From: Robiginitomaculum sp.
GTDB taxonomy: Bacteria > Pseudomonadota > Alphaproteobacteria > Caulobacterales > Maricaulaceae
NCBI GenBank assembly: GCA_021647375.1
Contig: JAKIUV010000001.1
Coordinates: 1-64,000, forward strand
DNA length: 64,000 nucleotides
Reading direction: 5' to 3'
The notes beneath the pieces were generated by a model, which was given only the letters and a program-made list of their open reading frames with translations, was not told the DNA's origin and searched no databases. Each line of letters starts with the position of its first letter. Within the stretch, counting starts at the first letter, position 1. Both the position numbers and the translations under genes were made by a program. Positions 53,671 to 63,844 of this stretch are shown piece after piece.

Positions 53671-55278
53671 TCACATCCTAAATATACCGAATTCGGTTTC
53701 ACCAACTGGCGCATTGGCTGCCATGGCTAGCCCTAAACCCAAAACCCTGCGCGTGTCGGTGGGGGCAATAATGCCGTCGTCCCAGAGCCTTGCGCTGGCA
53801 TAATATGGGTGGCCTTCGCGTTCGTATTTCTCCAAGAGCGGTTTGCGAAACTCTTCTTCTTCCTCGGCGCTCCATTCGCCGCCGCGCCGCTCGATGCCAT
53901 CGCGGGTTATGGTGGCCAGCACAGACGCAGCCTGTTCACCGCCCATGACGGAGATGCGCGCATTCGGCCACATGAACATCAGGCGCGGTGAATAAGCCCG
54001 CCCGCACATGCCGTAATTGCCTGCCCCGTAAGAACCACCAATGACGATGGTAAACTTTGGCACATTGGCACAGGCCACGGCGGTGACAAATTTCGCGCCG
54101 TCCTTGGCAATACCGCCTGCCTCGTATTTTGAGCCGACCATAAAGCCGGTGATGTTTTGTAGGAATACAAGCGGGATTTTGCGCTTGGCACACAGCTGGA
54201 CAAAGTGCGCACCTTTAAGGGCGCTTTCGCTAAACAGCACGCCATTATTGGCAACGATGCCGACTTTATAGCCGTGGATTTTGGCAAACCCGCACACCAA
54301 AGTCTCGCCGTATAATTTCTTGAACTCGTCAAATTTTGACCCGTCAACAATCCGCGCAATCACTTCGCGCACATCAAACGGCTTGCGGGTATCGGCGGGT
54401 ATAATGCCGAGCAATTCGTCTTCATCGTAAGCGGGTGGTTCTTCGGAACCCGTAGGCGTGAAGCTGGCCGCGTGGTCGCCCAGCGCCGCAACAGAATTTC
54501 GCGTAATCGCTAGGGCATGTTCATCGCTGCTGGCCAGATGATCCACCACTCCGGATGTTTTGGCGTGGAGCATACCACCGCCCAAATCCTCAGCGCTAAC
54601 CACTTCGCCCGTGGCGGCTTTCACCAGCGGTGGCCCGGCCAGAAATATCGTGCCTTGGCCTTCAACAATAATGCTTTCGTCGGCCATAGCGGGCACATAG
54701 GCTCCGCCCGCCGTACAAGACCCCATGACGACAGCAATTTGTGCGATGCCTTTGGCCGACAGTGTGGCTTGATTATAAAAAATCCGACCGAAATGTTCTT
54801 TGTCGGGAAACACTTCGTCTTGGCGCGGCAGATTGGCTCCGCCGCTATCCACCAAATAAATACACGGTAAATGATTTTCGCGGGCAATCTCTTGGGCGCG
54901 CAAATGCTTTTTGACGGTCAGGGGATAATAGCTGCCGCCCTTAACTGTGGCGTCATTGCAGACAATCATACATTCGCGCCCTGACACCCGGCCAATGCCC
55001 GCAATCATTCCGGCAGCTGGCACAACATCATCATAGACTTGATAGGCCGCAAATTGCCCGATTTCGAGAAATGGCGTGCCGGGATCAAGCAGACGCTCCA
55101 CTCTTTCCCTAGGAAGAAGTTTGCCGCGCGCTAAATGTCTCTCCCGTGAACGCTCCGGCCCGCCCTTGGCAATCACGCCGACCTTAGCCCGCAGATCATC
55201 CACAAGCGCCCGCATTGCCTTTGCATTACCGTGAAACTCCGGCGCATCAGGATTTATCTTGGTCGCTAGTTTTGGCAT
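53671..55278 (-). CDS. mccB: 3-methylcrotonyl-CoA carboxylase, carboxyltransferase subunit
   Basis: 535 residues, the usual length. Acyl-CoA carboxylase beta fold: [57 protein letters not shown], and the C-terminal oxyanion-hole region [20 protein letters not shown]. Transfers CO2 from biotin to 3-methylcrotonyl-CoA. First gene of the mccB-mccA-ivd set; a methylglutaconyl-CoA hydratase and HMG-CoA lyase are not in the window. Confidence 0.94.
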   Translation of the reverse strand: MPKLATKINPDAPEFHGNAKAMRALVDDLRAKVGVIAKGGPERSRERHLARGKLLPRERVERLLDPGTPFLEIGQFAAYQVYDDVVPAAGMIAGIGRVSGRECMIVCNDATVKGGSYYPLTVKKHLRAQEIARENHLPCIYLVDSGGANLPRQDEVFPDKEHFGRIFYNQATLSAKGIAQIAVVMGSCTAGGAYVPAMADESIIVEGQGTIFLAGPPLVKAATGEVVSAEDLGGGMLHAKTSGVVDHLASSDEHALAITRNSVAALGDHAASFTPTGSEEPPAYDEDELLGIIPADTRKPFDVREVIARIVDGSKFDEFKKLYGETLVCGFAKIHGYKVGIVANNGVLFSESALKGAHFVQLCAKRKIPLVFLQNITGFMVGSKYEAGGIAKDGAKFVTAVACANVPKFTIVIGGSYGAGNYGMCGRAYSPRLMFMWPNARISVMGGEQAASVLATITRDGIERRGGEWSAEEEEEFRKPLLEKYEREGHPYYASARLWDDGIIAPTDTRRVLGLGLAMAANAPVGETEFGIFRM

Positions 55279-55459
55279 ATTTTTCTTTCCAGCTGGCGGT
55301 GCAACCGACCGTTCAAGGTCTGGTTATTTTGTTTCGCTACGTCGCACCATATGCGAAATTAAATTTCTCAATTAAACCACACATACATAATTTCGACCCA
55401 ATGGTCAAATTAATAATCCACTAAGCACAAGCAAACGACAGGGATGTCAGTAGGGAAAT

Positions 55460-56440
55460 TTAGTCTAACCGGGTGGCGCTGGCAACAAGTTGGGCTATTG
55501 GCGACAACCCTGCTAGGTTCTCTTCGGCTCGTTCAAAATAGACCGGACTTATTTCCAAGGCTTTCTTATACAGGCTGCTGGCTTGGCGAGTGTTTCCGTG
55601 CGATTGCGCGATAACGCCTGCGTCATTATAAATTTGTGCGGCGCGGGTTTCGGACACTCCTTTTAGAGCTTTATTGGTTTTACCGCTCAAGATTTGAGCC
55701 AAACGGTAATTACTATCATAGACGGGCATCTCAGGGTTAGCTTTTTTAGCTTGCTTAAACTTGGATACCGCTTCTTTATTGCGGCCCTGCATCAATAGCG
55801 ACATACCCATATTGTTGACAACGGCAGCGGTACTCGTCCCGTTTCTTTTCGCCGCCCTGAGAGCTTTAACATACACATCTAACGCGCCCATCCAGTCATT
55901 ATTTTTGTCGCGTATTTCGCCCAAGGCATTCCACAAGCGGGGGTTATTTGGGTTGGTCTCTAGCGCGGCCTGTAATTTCTGTGCGCCAATTTCCGGGGTG
56001 TCACGCGCCAAGTCTAGCAACAATAATCCTGATTTTGCACGGCGTTTTATCGCGTCGGAATATTCTGCGTTTCCCGAAATAGCCTGATATGTTTTTCGTG
56101 CTTGTTGCGCATATTTTTCTCCGCGCCAAGCAAGAGCCAAGGCACTATCCGCCAAGCCGATCTCTATATCTGCACGGCTTGGATGCGCCTGAGACATACG
56201 CGCGAGCGTGTCTTCATAAATTACCAGACTGGCTGCAAAGTCCGAAGCGTTTTGCAACTTTCTTGCCCGTGACAACTCGGCGCCAACATCGAGCGCAACC
56301 GCTTCGACCAAACCTGTACTTTTAACCACAGGCCTAACATCTACTTCCGTGGTTTTTGTTGTGCTAGCAGTTGTGGTCGCACAGCCAGACATTATCAAAC
56401 ATGTGACAATGCCAATAAAAAATGCCGCTAAGTTTCTCAT
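55460..56440 (-). CDS. tadD: Tad pilus assembly TPR lipoprotein TadD
   Basis: 326 residues. Lipoprotein signal with lipobox MSGC (about residues 17-20). TPR repeats follow (LWNALGEIRDKNNDWMGALD, VVNNMGMSLLMQGRNKEAVS, AAQIYNDAGVIAQSHGNTRQ). TadD supports outer-membrane secretin assembly in the Tad/Flp system. Overlaps tadC by 4 bp. Confidence 0.85.
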   Translation of the reverse strand: MRNLAAFFIGIVTCLIMSGCATTTASTTKTTEVDVRPVVKSTGLVEAVALDVGAELSRARKLQNASDFAASLVIYEDTLARMSQAHPSRADIEIGLADSALALAWRGEKYAQQARKTYQAISGNAEYSDAIKRRAKSGLLLLDLARDTPEIGAQKLQAALETNPNNPRLWNALGEIRDKNNDWMGALDVYVKALRAAKRNGTSTAAVVNNMGMSLLMQGRNKEAVSKFKQAKKANPEMPVYDSNYRLAQILSGKTNKALKGVSETRAAQIYNDAGVIAQSHGNTRQASSLYKKALEISPVYFERAEENLAGLSPIAQLVASATRLD

Positions 56441-57369
56441 ACAAATGCATCGGTTAGGCGGGCGGCGGCAGGCAAAAACATCATTAATAATATGGTCGGG
56501 AAAATGAACACAATCAGAGGAATTGTCATCTTCGCGGGCAGAGCCATGGCTTTTTCCTCAGCGCGCAACATACGTTTGGTACGCATTTCTTCTGAAAATG
56601 TCCGGAGAGCAGCCCCTAAAGAACTCCCCATTTCTTCGGACTGCTTGAGCATAATATTCAGAGATTTTGCTTCTTCCAACCCGAGACGCTCCGCGAAATT
56701 CTTAAAGGCTTCGGGTCTTGTACGACCAGCCATAAGCTCCAGATTGAGCAGGTCGAGATTTATCTGGATTACCGGAAACCGCTTACCCAGTTCCTTGGCA
56801 ACTACCGACAAAGCTGCATCCAACCCAAGCCCGGCTTCAATACAGGCCAGCAATAAATCCATCATATCCGGGAAGCCTTCCCGCGCTTGCATCTGGCGTT
56901 TCTTGATCCGGCCTCGCAGATAAATGCTGGGGGCAAACAATCCCAAAGCAATAAATGTAACAGCAACGAGAACAAGTTTTTCTGCTGGTAATTGGCTCCC
57001 GTAAATTCCCCAAAAAGCTAGCAGACCAAACACGGGCAATAAGAGGGCAACGACACTTGCGCCGTAAAACATCGGTATAGATTTTGCTTCGTAGAAACCG
57101 GCTTGCGATAATTTAAACCGGATTTTTGATATTTCTTCCGGCCCTGGTAATGTTAAATGCCGCCCAAAGCTTGCTATCATATCTGGTGTCGCGGCGGTAG
57201 AATTTGGGATGAAGTCTGCATCTTGCTTGGACACGCCGGACAGCCGCCTGCTCATTACTGTGTTCTTTTTGAGAGATGACCAGATAGCAACAGCAATACC
57301 TGCAAGGGATAAGGCCATAAAAATTGCGGTAATAATCAACAACTGTATCTGGGTAAGAGAGGATAACAT
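56437..57369 (-). CDS. tadC: Tad inner-membrane platform protein TadC
   Basis: 310 residues, GspF/T2SF-type. One TM helix at the N-terminus, two centrally and one at the end. Signature LLACIEAGLGLDAALSVVAK and GSSLGAALRTFSEEMRTKRM. With TadB it forms the platform that the TadA ATPase drives. Eleven bp after tadB. Confidence 0.9.
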   Translation of the reverse strand: MLSSLTQIQLLIITAIFMALSLAGIAVAIWSSLKKNTVMSRRLSGVSKQDADFIPNSTAATPDMIASFGRHLTLPGPEEISKIRFKLSQAGFYEAKSIPMFYGASVVALLLPVFGLLAFWGIYGSQLPAEKLVLVAVTFIALGLFAPSIYLRGRIKKRQMQAREGFPDMMDLLLACIEAGLGLDAALSVVAKELGKRFPVIQINLDLLNLELMAGRTRPEAFKNFAERLGLEEAKSLNIMLKQSEEMGSSLGAALRTFSEEMRTKRMLRAEEKAMALPAKMTIPLIVFIFPTILLMMFLPAAARLTDAFV

Positions 57370-57379
57370 GATGCCCGGC

Positions 57380-58351
57380 CTATATCTTGAAATTAATCAT
57401 TTTGCGAATGACGACATTACCAATCACCATCCAGATTGCGGCGGCGATCAAACCTTGTTTGACCATAGGCACATCGGAAACATCACCGTAAAACTCAGGC
57501 GAAAGCATATTCACTGCGAGGAATAATAATATCGGGACGACATTCAAGATAAGTGCCGACATCCGACCCTCTGAAGATGCGGCTTTGATGCGGAGGCGCA
57601 TTTTTTGGCGCTCACGCACCATTTGAGCAATGTTGGCCAGAAGTTCTGCGAGGTTACCGCCTGTGCGCGCTTGCAAGCGAACGGTGGCCGCGAGCATATC
57701 AAAATCACCGTGACCAACCCGGTCTGACAAGCGCTGAACAGATGCGCCAAGTTCGGTGCCATAGGTGATTTCATCGCCCGCCAAACCAAACTCTGAACCG
57801 ATTGGATCCGGCATTTCTCTGGCAACAAGATCAATTGCTACAGGCACAGGATGACCCGCCCGCAAAGATCTAACAATCACATCAAGTGCATCGGGCAATT
57901 GCATAACGGCTTTTTTGCGCCTGCGTTTGCCGATAAACATGACGGCAAGCACAGGCAGGCCAAATCCGGCAACAAACCCCAAAACGAAGTAAAGATAGTT
58001 ACCAGTAAAGAAAAACACCAAGGTTCCCACAACAAATGCGCAGACCGACATAGCAATGTATAAACCGTAAGCGCCGATCCGTAGGCCAGAATGTATGACC
58101 AGCAAATTTAGCCATCTCAGCAATTTTCCCACTTGGTTATCATCATCAATCCCGCGAGACTGCCGCAAAGCCTTGAGGGTTGCACCCGAAGCCTCACCAT
58201 TGCCCCCCCCTTTTGCCAGAATTTTCATTCGTATATTGGCTCGCTTGATTTGCCGCGCACCTTGTCGCCCCGCGCCAATCACCAATTGCATGAGCAAAAA
58301 CGCGCAGGCGAAAATTAAAATATAGATGACTATGTTGGTCGGGCTACTCAT
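57380..58351 (-). CDS. tadB: Tad inner-membrane platform protein TadB
   Basis: 323 residues, T2SF-type with N-terminal, central and C-terminal TM helices. LPDALDVIVRSLRAGHPVPV and RTGGNLAELLANIAQMVRER are diagnostic. The coding strand contains a run of eight G (58203-58210, in the AKGGGN segment, about residue 48), a possible slippage site. Three bp after tadA. Confidence 0.9.
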   Translation of the reverse strand: MSSPTNIVIYILIFACAFLLMQLVIGAGRQGARQIKRANIRMKILAKGGGNGEASGATLKALRQSRGIDDDNQVGKLLRWLNLLVIHSGLRIGAYGLYIAMSVCAFVVGTLVFFFTGNYLYFVLGFVAGFGLPVLAVMFIGKRRRKKAVMQLPDALDVIVRSLRAGHPVPVAIDLVAREMPDPIGSEFGLAGDEITYGTELGASVQRLSDRVGHGDFDMLAATVRLQARTGGNLAELLANIAQMVRERQKMRLRIKAASSEGRMSALILNVVPILLFLAVNMLSPEFYGDVSDVPMVKQGLIAAAIWMVIGNVVIRKMINFKI

Positions 58352-58354
58352 AAA

Positions 58355-59875
58355 TTATGGCATCCGTTCATGCAGACTAAGTTTAGCAATTCGACCTGGC
58401 TCCAACACACCTGGCTCGAAAATGGATTGGTCGATATTTGAACCACTGGTTAGGATTTCGTGCAAGCAACGCGGGCGTATCCCGGTTGCACGAAACTCGC
58501 CGATCACTTCATAATTGGGGCCAGACCCGGTTTTTGTATAATTGAAAATTTCCTGCATTTGAATAACAGGGCCTTCCATGCCGGTCACCTCTGTCACACT
58601 GGTGATTTTACGCTGGCCATCTGATAGCCGACTGGCCTGAACAATAAGGCCTATGGCGGAGGCTATCTGTCCGGCCACACCCTCGGGGCTGATTTTAATG
58701 TCGCCCATACCAACCATCTGCTCCAAGCGGGTAATGGCATCACGCGGCGTATTGGCGTGCAGTGTGGCCAACGAACCTTCATGCCCCGTATTCATGGCTT
58801 GCAGCATATCAAAAGCTTCCTCGCCCCTGACCTCCCCAAGGATCACTCGGTCCGGGCGCATCCGTAGCGCATTCTTTACCAGTTCGCGCTGTTTAATCTC
58901 GCCTTTGCCTTCAATGTTTGGCGGGCGTGTTTCCATACGCGCCACATGGGGCTGTTGCAATTGTAGTTCGGCTGCATCTTCAATCGTAATCAAGCGTTCT
59001 TTGTGGGAAATCGACTGGGACATAGCATTGAGGAGCGTGGTTTTACCCGAACCGGTACCACCGGAAATTAAAATCGTAACCTTGGCTTTGCAAGCCGCCC
59101 ACAAAAATTCTGCCACAACTTCCGGAGCCGCTCCAAATTCAACCAACTTATCCAAGGTGAACGGATTTGAAGAAAATTTCCGTATAGACATTAAAGGGCC
59201 ATCGACCGCAATCGGTGCGACGGCTACATTGACCCGACTGCCATCCGCCAGCCTAGCGTCGGCCATTGGATGGCTTTCATCAACCCGGCGACCAACGGCG
59301 GAGACAATTTTATTGATAATACGCAGCAAATGAGCTTCATCGGCAAAGCGCACATCGGTCGGCTCTAACTCACCACCCCGCTCAATAAATACATGCTCGT
59401 GCGTGTTGACCAAAATATCGCTAATGCTGTCATCAGCCAATAAAGGCTCCAACGGCCCCAGCCCTGTCATTTCATTGATAATTGAACCTGAAAGTGCCTG
59501 GATTTCGCCCTGGTTTAGCTTCATGCTCTCTTTAGCGACGATTGCCCGGACTTGCGCTTCAATTTGGCGGCGCATTTCGTTTTCTTCGAGCTTATCAAGA
59601 ATGGACAGGTCCAAATCATCAATCAACATATTGTGAATACGACGCCTTGTGTGCAGAGCATCTTGCCGGGCGCGCTCTTCTGGCGATTGGTTTTCGCGCG
59701 AGGCGCTACGACGATTTTTTTGCTCTGCGGCTCGCTTAAGGTTAGATGGCAGCTCTGCGGCAGGGTTGACCGGCTCATCAATAATTGGTGCCTTTACAGG
59801 CGTAACTTGACTAGTTTGCTGCCTAGATTGCGCCGCTAATCGACTAGGCGTTACTATGTTTGAAAATCTTCCCAT
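58355..59875 (-). CDS. tadA: Tad/CpaF secretion ATPase TadA
   Basis: 506 residues. A variable Gln/Ala-rich N-terminus (about 1-90) precedes the VirB11/GspE-type domain: LIDDLDLSILDKLEENEMRR, Walker A SGGTGSGKTTLLN, Asp box LITIEDAAELQLQQPHVARM, Walker B PDRVILGEVRGEEAFDM and the HANTP box. Powers Flp pilus assembly and retraction. First of the tadABCD run here; the pilin and the cpaE/tadZ, secretin genes are not in the window. Divergent from the nfuA-like gene. Confidence 0.93.
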   Translation of the reverse strand: MGRFSNIVTPSRLAAQSRQQTSQVTPVKAPIIDEPVNPAAELPSNLKRAAEQKNRRSASRENQSPEERARQDALHTRRRIHNMLIDDLDLSILDKLEENEMRRQIEAQVRAIVAKESMKLNQGEIQALSGSIINEMTGLGPLEPLLADDSISDILVNTHEHVFIERGGELEPTDVRFADEAHLLRIINKIVSAVGRRVDESHPMADARLADGSRVNVAVAPIAVDGPLMSIRKFSSNPFTLDKLVEFGAAPEVVAEFLWAACKAKVTILISGGTGSGKTTLLNAMSQSISHKERLITIEDAAELQLQQPHVARMETRPPNIEGKGEIKQRELVKNALRMRPDRVILGEVRGEEAFDMLQAMNTGHEGSLATLHANTPRDAITRLEQMVGMGDIKISPEGVAGQIASAIGLIVQASRLSDGQRKITSVTEVTGMEGPVIQMQEIFNYTKTGSGPNYEVIGEFRATGIRPRCLHEILTSGSNIDQSIFEPGVLEPGRIAKLSLHERMP

Positions 59876-60013
59876 ACCTATTACTAGTCCAATGCAGTAA
59901 AACTGTGCTTAGCAAGCGTGGTAAATATCTAATAAATTTTGCTCCGAATTGATTTGCCACTTGTATCTGCGCAGATAATCGCCATTTTAGAATGGATTTA
60001 ATTGGAGACTATA

Positions 60014-60583
60014 ATGTTTATTCAAACCCAAGATACGCCCAACCCGGCAACCCTGAAATTCCTGCCCGGACGCGAGGTTATGGCAGAAGGCTTACCGCCC
60101 ATGGAAGTAGATAAAGGTGATGACGCTGATCATTTGCCACTTGCTGGCGTCTTGTTTTCTATCCCTAATATCGAGCGGGTGTTTTTTGGTCAGGATTTTA
60201 TTTCTGTAACCCGCAATGCTAAGGCCGATTGGCCACACTTAAAGCCAGCCATATTGGGTGCTATTATGGATTTCTATGTCGGCGGCGGCGGTGTCATCAC
60301 GAACGAGGGTACGCAGGCGGACGAAGAAGTTTACGAAGGCGAGGTTTTGGAAATCGTCACCCAGATTAAAGAGCTGATCGACACCCGTGTGCGCCCAGCA
60401 GTTGCCCAGGACGGCGGCGATATTTTGTTCAAGCGTTTTGATGTGGATAGCGGTACGGTGTTTTTACAAATGAAGGGTGCCTGTGCGGGCTGTCCGTCCT
60501 CATCCATGACCCTGAAGTCCGGTGTGGAAAACTTGCTGAAGCACTATGTGCCCGAAGTTACTGCCGTAGAAGAAGCGTTTTAG
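60014..60583 (+). CDS. NfuA-like Fe-S scaffold/carrier protein
   Basis: 189 residues from the ATG at 60014 (ribosome site GGAG 6 bases before). N-terminal Nfu-N domain (MFIQTQDTPNPATLKFLPG) and C-terminal NifU-like domain with the cluster-binding CxxC in KGACAGCPSSSMTLKSGVE. Carries [4Fe-4S] clusters to apoproteins. Upstream of tsaB by 10 bp. Confidence 0.92.
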   Translation: MFIQTQDTPNPATLKFLPGREVMAEGLPPMEVDKGDDADHLPLAGVLFSIPNIERVFFGQDFISVTRNAKADWPHLKPAILGAIMDFYVGGGGVITNEGTQADEEVYEGEVLEIVTQIKELIDTRVRPAVAQDGGDILFKRFDVDSGTVFLQMKGACAGCPSSSMTLKSGVENLLKHYVPEVTAVEEAF

Positions 60584-60593
60584 TTGATCCGTC

Positions 60594-61211
60594 TTGATTT
60601 GTCTTGGATTGGATACGACCGGAGGATGGTGCAGCGCCGCATTGGTTGATGATGCGGCTATTCTGGCCATGCGGACACGAAGAATCGGGCGCGGCCATGC
60701 AGAAATGCTAGCAGGTATGGTGCAAGATGTGCTTGCAAAAGCTGATGTAAAACCCGCCGATATAGATAAAATATCTGTTTGCGCCGGGCCGGGCAGTTTT
60801 ACCGGGCTTCGGGTTGGCCTGTCATTTGCCAAAGGCTTTGCTCTACCGCACGACATCCCCATTGTCGGCCTATCAGGTTTGCAAGTTTGGGCCGCGAACG
60901 CTGATCCGGATATGGACAAAACCGTCCTTGCCGTGGCTGATGTGCGGCGCGGGCAGGTATTGTCACAGGTTTTCAATAATGGTCGCCCATCCGCAAAGCC
61001 AAAACTATCTACCGTAAATGAATTGAAGAACCTGCCTAAAATCATCGTCGGTGGCGGGGCTAAATTATTAGGCGCAGAAGACGACAGCACATATGTTTGT
61101 CCCGCCGCACTGGCTTGGCTCGGCATGGACGCAGCACCAAACACCCATCCGGCAGAACCGCTTTACCACCGCCCACCAGATGCGAAGCTACCCGGCGGCA
61201 AAACCTTATAG
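60594..61211 (+). CDS. tsaB: tRNA threonylcarbamoyladenosine protein TsaB
   Basis: 205 residues from a TTG start at 60594 (ICLGLDTTGGWCSAALVDD follows at once; no ATG or GTG is available). ASKHA-type fold with SVCAGPGSFTGLRVGLSFAK, the TsaB hallmark. Partner of TsaD in t6A37 synthesis of ANN-decoding tRNAs. The order nfuA-tsaB-GNAT is usual in alphaproteobacteria. Confidence 0.93.
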   Translation: MICLGLDTTGGWCSAALVDDAAILAMRTRRIGRGHAEMLAGMVQDVLAKADVKPADIDKISVCAGPGSFTGLRVGLSFAKGFALPHDIPIVGLSGLQVWAANADPDMDKTVLAVADVRRGQVLSQVFNNGRPSAKPKLSTVNELKNLPKIIVGGGAKLLGAEDDSTYVCPAALAWLGMDAAPNTHPAEPLYHRPPDAKLPGGKTL

Positions 61212-61217
61212 AATAAT

Positions 61218-61664
61218 ATGACCATAACAATTAGACCACTCACTAAGAACGACAAACAGGTCTGGCTGACCTTATGGCAAGGCTATTTAGCCTATTACCG
61301 CACGGAACTTCCGGACGACATCACCAAACTCACTTGGTCAAGATTAATGGATGCGGATTTCGGCATTCACGGTTTAGGCGCGGTGGACGCAGACGGAAAC
61401 CTGATTGGTTTTACCCATTATTTATTCCACCCCATCACATGGTCAAAAGACCCGTGCTGCTATCTCGAAGATTTATTCACCGTCCAAGCCGCCCGAAACA
61501 CGGGCGCAGGACGTGCCCTCATCGAGGCCGTGGCAGATGCGGCACGCGCAAAAGGCGCAAACCAGCTTTATTGGCTAACCGAAGACCACAACAAGCGCGC
61601 TCAACATCTCTACAACAAAATCGCCAATAAAACCGAATTCATAAAATATAAAAAGCCTTTGTGA
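61218..61664 (+). CDS. GNAT-family N-acetyltransferase
   Basis: 148 residues, a complete GNAT fold: CYLEDLFTVQAARNTGAGRA carries the acetyl-CoA P-loop (RNTGAGRAL), and VADAARAKGANQLYWLTEDH the following strand-helix. It lies where rimI often follows tsaB but does not have the RimI look; closer to general small-molecule acetyltransferases. Substrate unknown. Confidence 0.85.
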   Translation: MTITIRPLTKNDKQVWLTLWQGYLAYYRTELPDDITKLTWSRLMDADFGIHGLGAVDADGNLIGFTHYLFHPITWSKDPCCYLEDLFTVQAARNTGAGRALIEAVADAARAKGANQLYWLTEDHNKRAQHLYNKIANKTEFIKYKKPL

Positions 61665-61728
61665 CCCTCAAGTGAAAGAAGCCCGTAAATTAGCTTGCCC
61701 TTCGTGATAATCCTATTAATCAGGCGAG

Positions 61729-62955
61729 ATGTCTGAAACACTCACCATAACCAAACCAAAACTGTCGATGCTGGAATTTTCGGCTATGATGGCCTATATG
61801 ATTTCCCTAGTGGCGCTGTCTATTGATGCCATGTTGCCGGTGATTGATGTGATCGGTGCCGATTTGGGGGTTACTGATCCCAACAAGCCGCAGCTTATTA
61901 TTGGTATGTTGTTCTTGGGTCTGGCGATTGGTCAGGTGATTTACGGCCCCGTATCTGATAGTGTAGGCCGCAAGCCAGCCATTTTTGCCGGGCTTGGATT
62001 GTTTATTTTTGGCTGTGTTTTAACTATGGTCGCTCAGGATTTCAATGTCATGCTCTTGGGGCGGTTCTTGCAAGGGCTGGGCGTTGCCGGGCCGCGCATT
62101 GTTTCAACCGCCGTTGTCCGCGATATTTATTCGGGGCGGGAAATGGCCAAGGTGACATCATTTATTATGTCATTTTTTATTATTGTTCCGGCGCTGGCAC
62201 CCTTGCTGGGACAGTGGATTGCCGATTTATGGAATTGGCGTGCCGTGTATTTTTCTTTGTTGGCCATGGCGGCCATTGTGTCGCTTTGGTATGGCCTGCG
62301 CCAAGGCGAAACTTTGCACCCTGAGTTTCGGCGAAAATTCTCTCTCCGAGCCATAATAGCAAATTTTATAGAAGCGCTGAAGTTTCGCGTCACATTTGGC
62401 TATTCACTGGCGGCAGGTATCGTTTACGGTGCATTTCTGGCCTATTTGATGACGTCGCCGCAATTATTTGCAGATGTGTTCGGCATCACCCATAATTTCC
62501 CTTATTATTTTGGTGCGCTGGCCATTTGCATCGGTTCTGCTGCTTTCGTAAACGCCCGATTGGTGATGAAGCTTGGTATGCGAAAATTATGTAATTGGGC
62601 ACTCTTGGCCAAAGCTATATGGTCGGGCTTATTCTTTATAGCGGTCGTAATGCTTAACAAAACGGGGAGCGGCTTACCGCTCGTCGCATTTATGGTTTGG
62701 GCAGGATTCTCGTTCTTCTTGCTGGGTATTTTATTTGGTAATGTCAATGCTATTGCTATGGAGCCAGTTGGGCATATTGCAGGCGTTGGTGCGGCTGTTG
62801 TCGGGTGTTTGTCGGGGTTTGTCTCATTGGGCATAGGTACGTTGATCGGGCAATCTTATGGGGGGACAGTGTTGCCGCTCATCGGCGGGTTTGCCATATT
62901 GGCTCCGATTTCCTTATTGGTGATGAAGTGGGCAGATGATGAAAACATCAAGTAA
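61729..62955 (+). CDS. Bcr/CflA-type MFS drug transporter
   Basis: 408 residues, 12 TM helices. The GPVSDSVGRKPAIFAGLGLF loop (motif A) and GRFLQGLGVAGPRIVSTAVV are typical of the Bcr/CflA branch of multidrug MFS exporters. Overlaps the downstream hydrolase gene by 20 bp (ATGATG within its 3' end), so the two are translationally coupled. Confidence 0.88.
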   Translation: MSETLTITKPKLSMLEFSAMMAYMISLVALSIDAMLPVIDVIGADLGVTDPNKPQLIIGMLFLGLAIGQVIYGPVSDSVGRKPAIFAGLGLFIFGCVLTMVAQDFNVMLLGRFLQGLGVAGPRIVSTAVVRDIYSGREMAKVTSFIMSFFIIVPALAPLLGQWIADLWNWRAVYFSLLAMAAIVSLWYGLRQGETLHPEFRRKFSLRAIIANFIEALKFRVTFGYSLAAGIVYGAFLAYLMTSPQLFADVFGITHNFPYYFGALAICIGSAAFVNARLVMKLGMRKLCNWALLAKAIWSGLFFIAVVMLNKTGSGLPLVAFMVWAGFSFFLLGILFGNVNAIAMEPVGHIAGVGAAVVGCLSGFVSLGIGTLIGQSYGGTVLPLIGGFAILAPISLLVMKWADDENIK

Positions 62956-63844
62956 AGATAGTATTATCCACCGTACCAACAAACCTGTGCCGGGTGGGAC
63001 TATGGCGGCTGTGCATTTTGGGCCGCGCTCTGAACCCGTAAAAATGGTGTATTTACATGCCAACGGGTTTAACGGACTGACCTATCGGAGCCTGCTAGAG
63101 CCGCTATGTATACACGAGGGGGTACATATCATGGCGCTGGATCTGCGTGGGCACGGGCGGACGGATTTACCTATTGATGACGAAAATTTGGCCAGCCCTA
63201 CCAATCACGCCAGAGATTTGAGCAAGTATCTACAGTCGCATATTGACGGCTCAATTATTGTGGCGGGACATTCCCTTGGAGCCAACACCGCGATTATTGC
63301 GGCGGGTATCGTCCCTGACAAAATAACAAAAGTACTGGCATTTGATCCTATAGTTTTACCAATCAGCGCGCGGATAATTATGGCAAGCCGGGCGGGGCGT
63401 AATTTTTTGATGAAAAACTACCCATTTGCCAAAAACGCAGGGCGTAGACGTGATCAATTTTCATCGCCCGCAACCGCCTATAAACGTTACCACGGGCGTG
63501 GGCCGTTTAAACACTTCCCAACAGATGTGCTGCACGATTATATCCAAGATGGATTTATTGAGCATGAAGGTGGCGTGCGTTTGGCGTGTCGCCCAAAGTG
63601 GGAGCAGCTCGGCTATGTAAATCAAGCGCAAAACATGAAGCGCCGAATTACTAACCTGCCGAAAGGCTCACGGATAATCATCACAGACTTTGTCAAACAA
63701 TCCGAAGGATGGATGCGGCGGACACGGCGCAGAAACCCAGATTTGCAAATAGATTATCATCCAACAAAAGATCATTTCTTCCCGGTGGTAGAGCCGGATA
63801 TGAGCCGGGAGGCTTTACGTGATATTTTGAGTGCCGGATTTTAA
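62936..63844 (+). CDS. Alpha/beta hydrolase
   Basis: 302 residues. Alpha/beta hydrolase fold with oxyanion region YLHANGFNGLTY, MALDLRGHGRTDLP, nucleophile elbow GHSLGAN and the catalytic His in PTKDHFFPV. Substrate unknown. Coupled to the MFS gene. Its last bases overlap a convergent partial gene. Confidence 0.85.
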   Translation: MMKTSSKDSIIHRTNKPVPGGTMAAVHFGPRSEPVKMVYLHANGFNGLTYRSLLEPLCIHEGVHIMALDLRGHGRTDLPIDDENLASPTNHARDLSKYLQSHIDGSIIVAGHSLGANTAIIAAGIVPDKITKVLAFDPIVLPISARIIMASRAGRNFLMKNYPFAKNAGRRRDQFSSPATAYKRYHGRGPFKHFPTDVLHDYIQDGFIEHEGGVRLACRPKWEQLGYVNQAQNMKRRITNLPKGSRIIITDFVKQSEGWMRRTRRRNPDLQIDYHPTKDHFFPVVEPDMSREALRDILSAGF

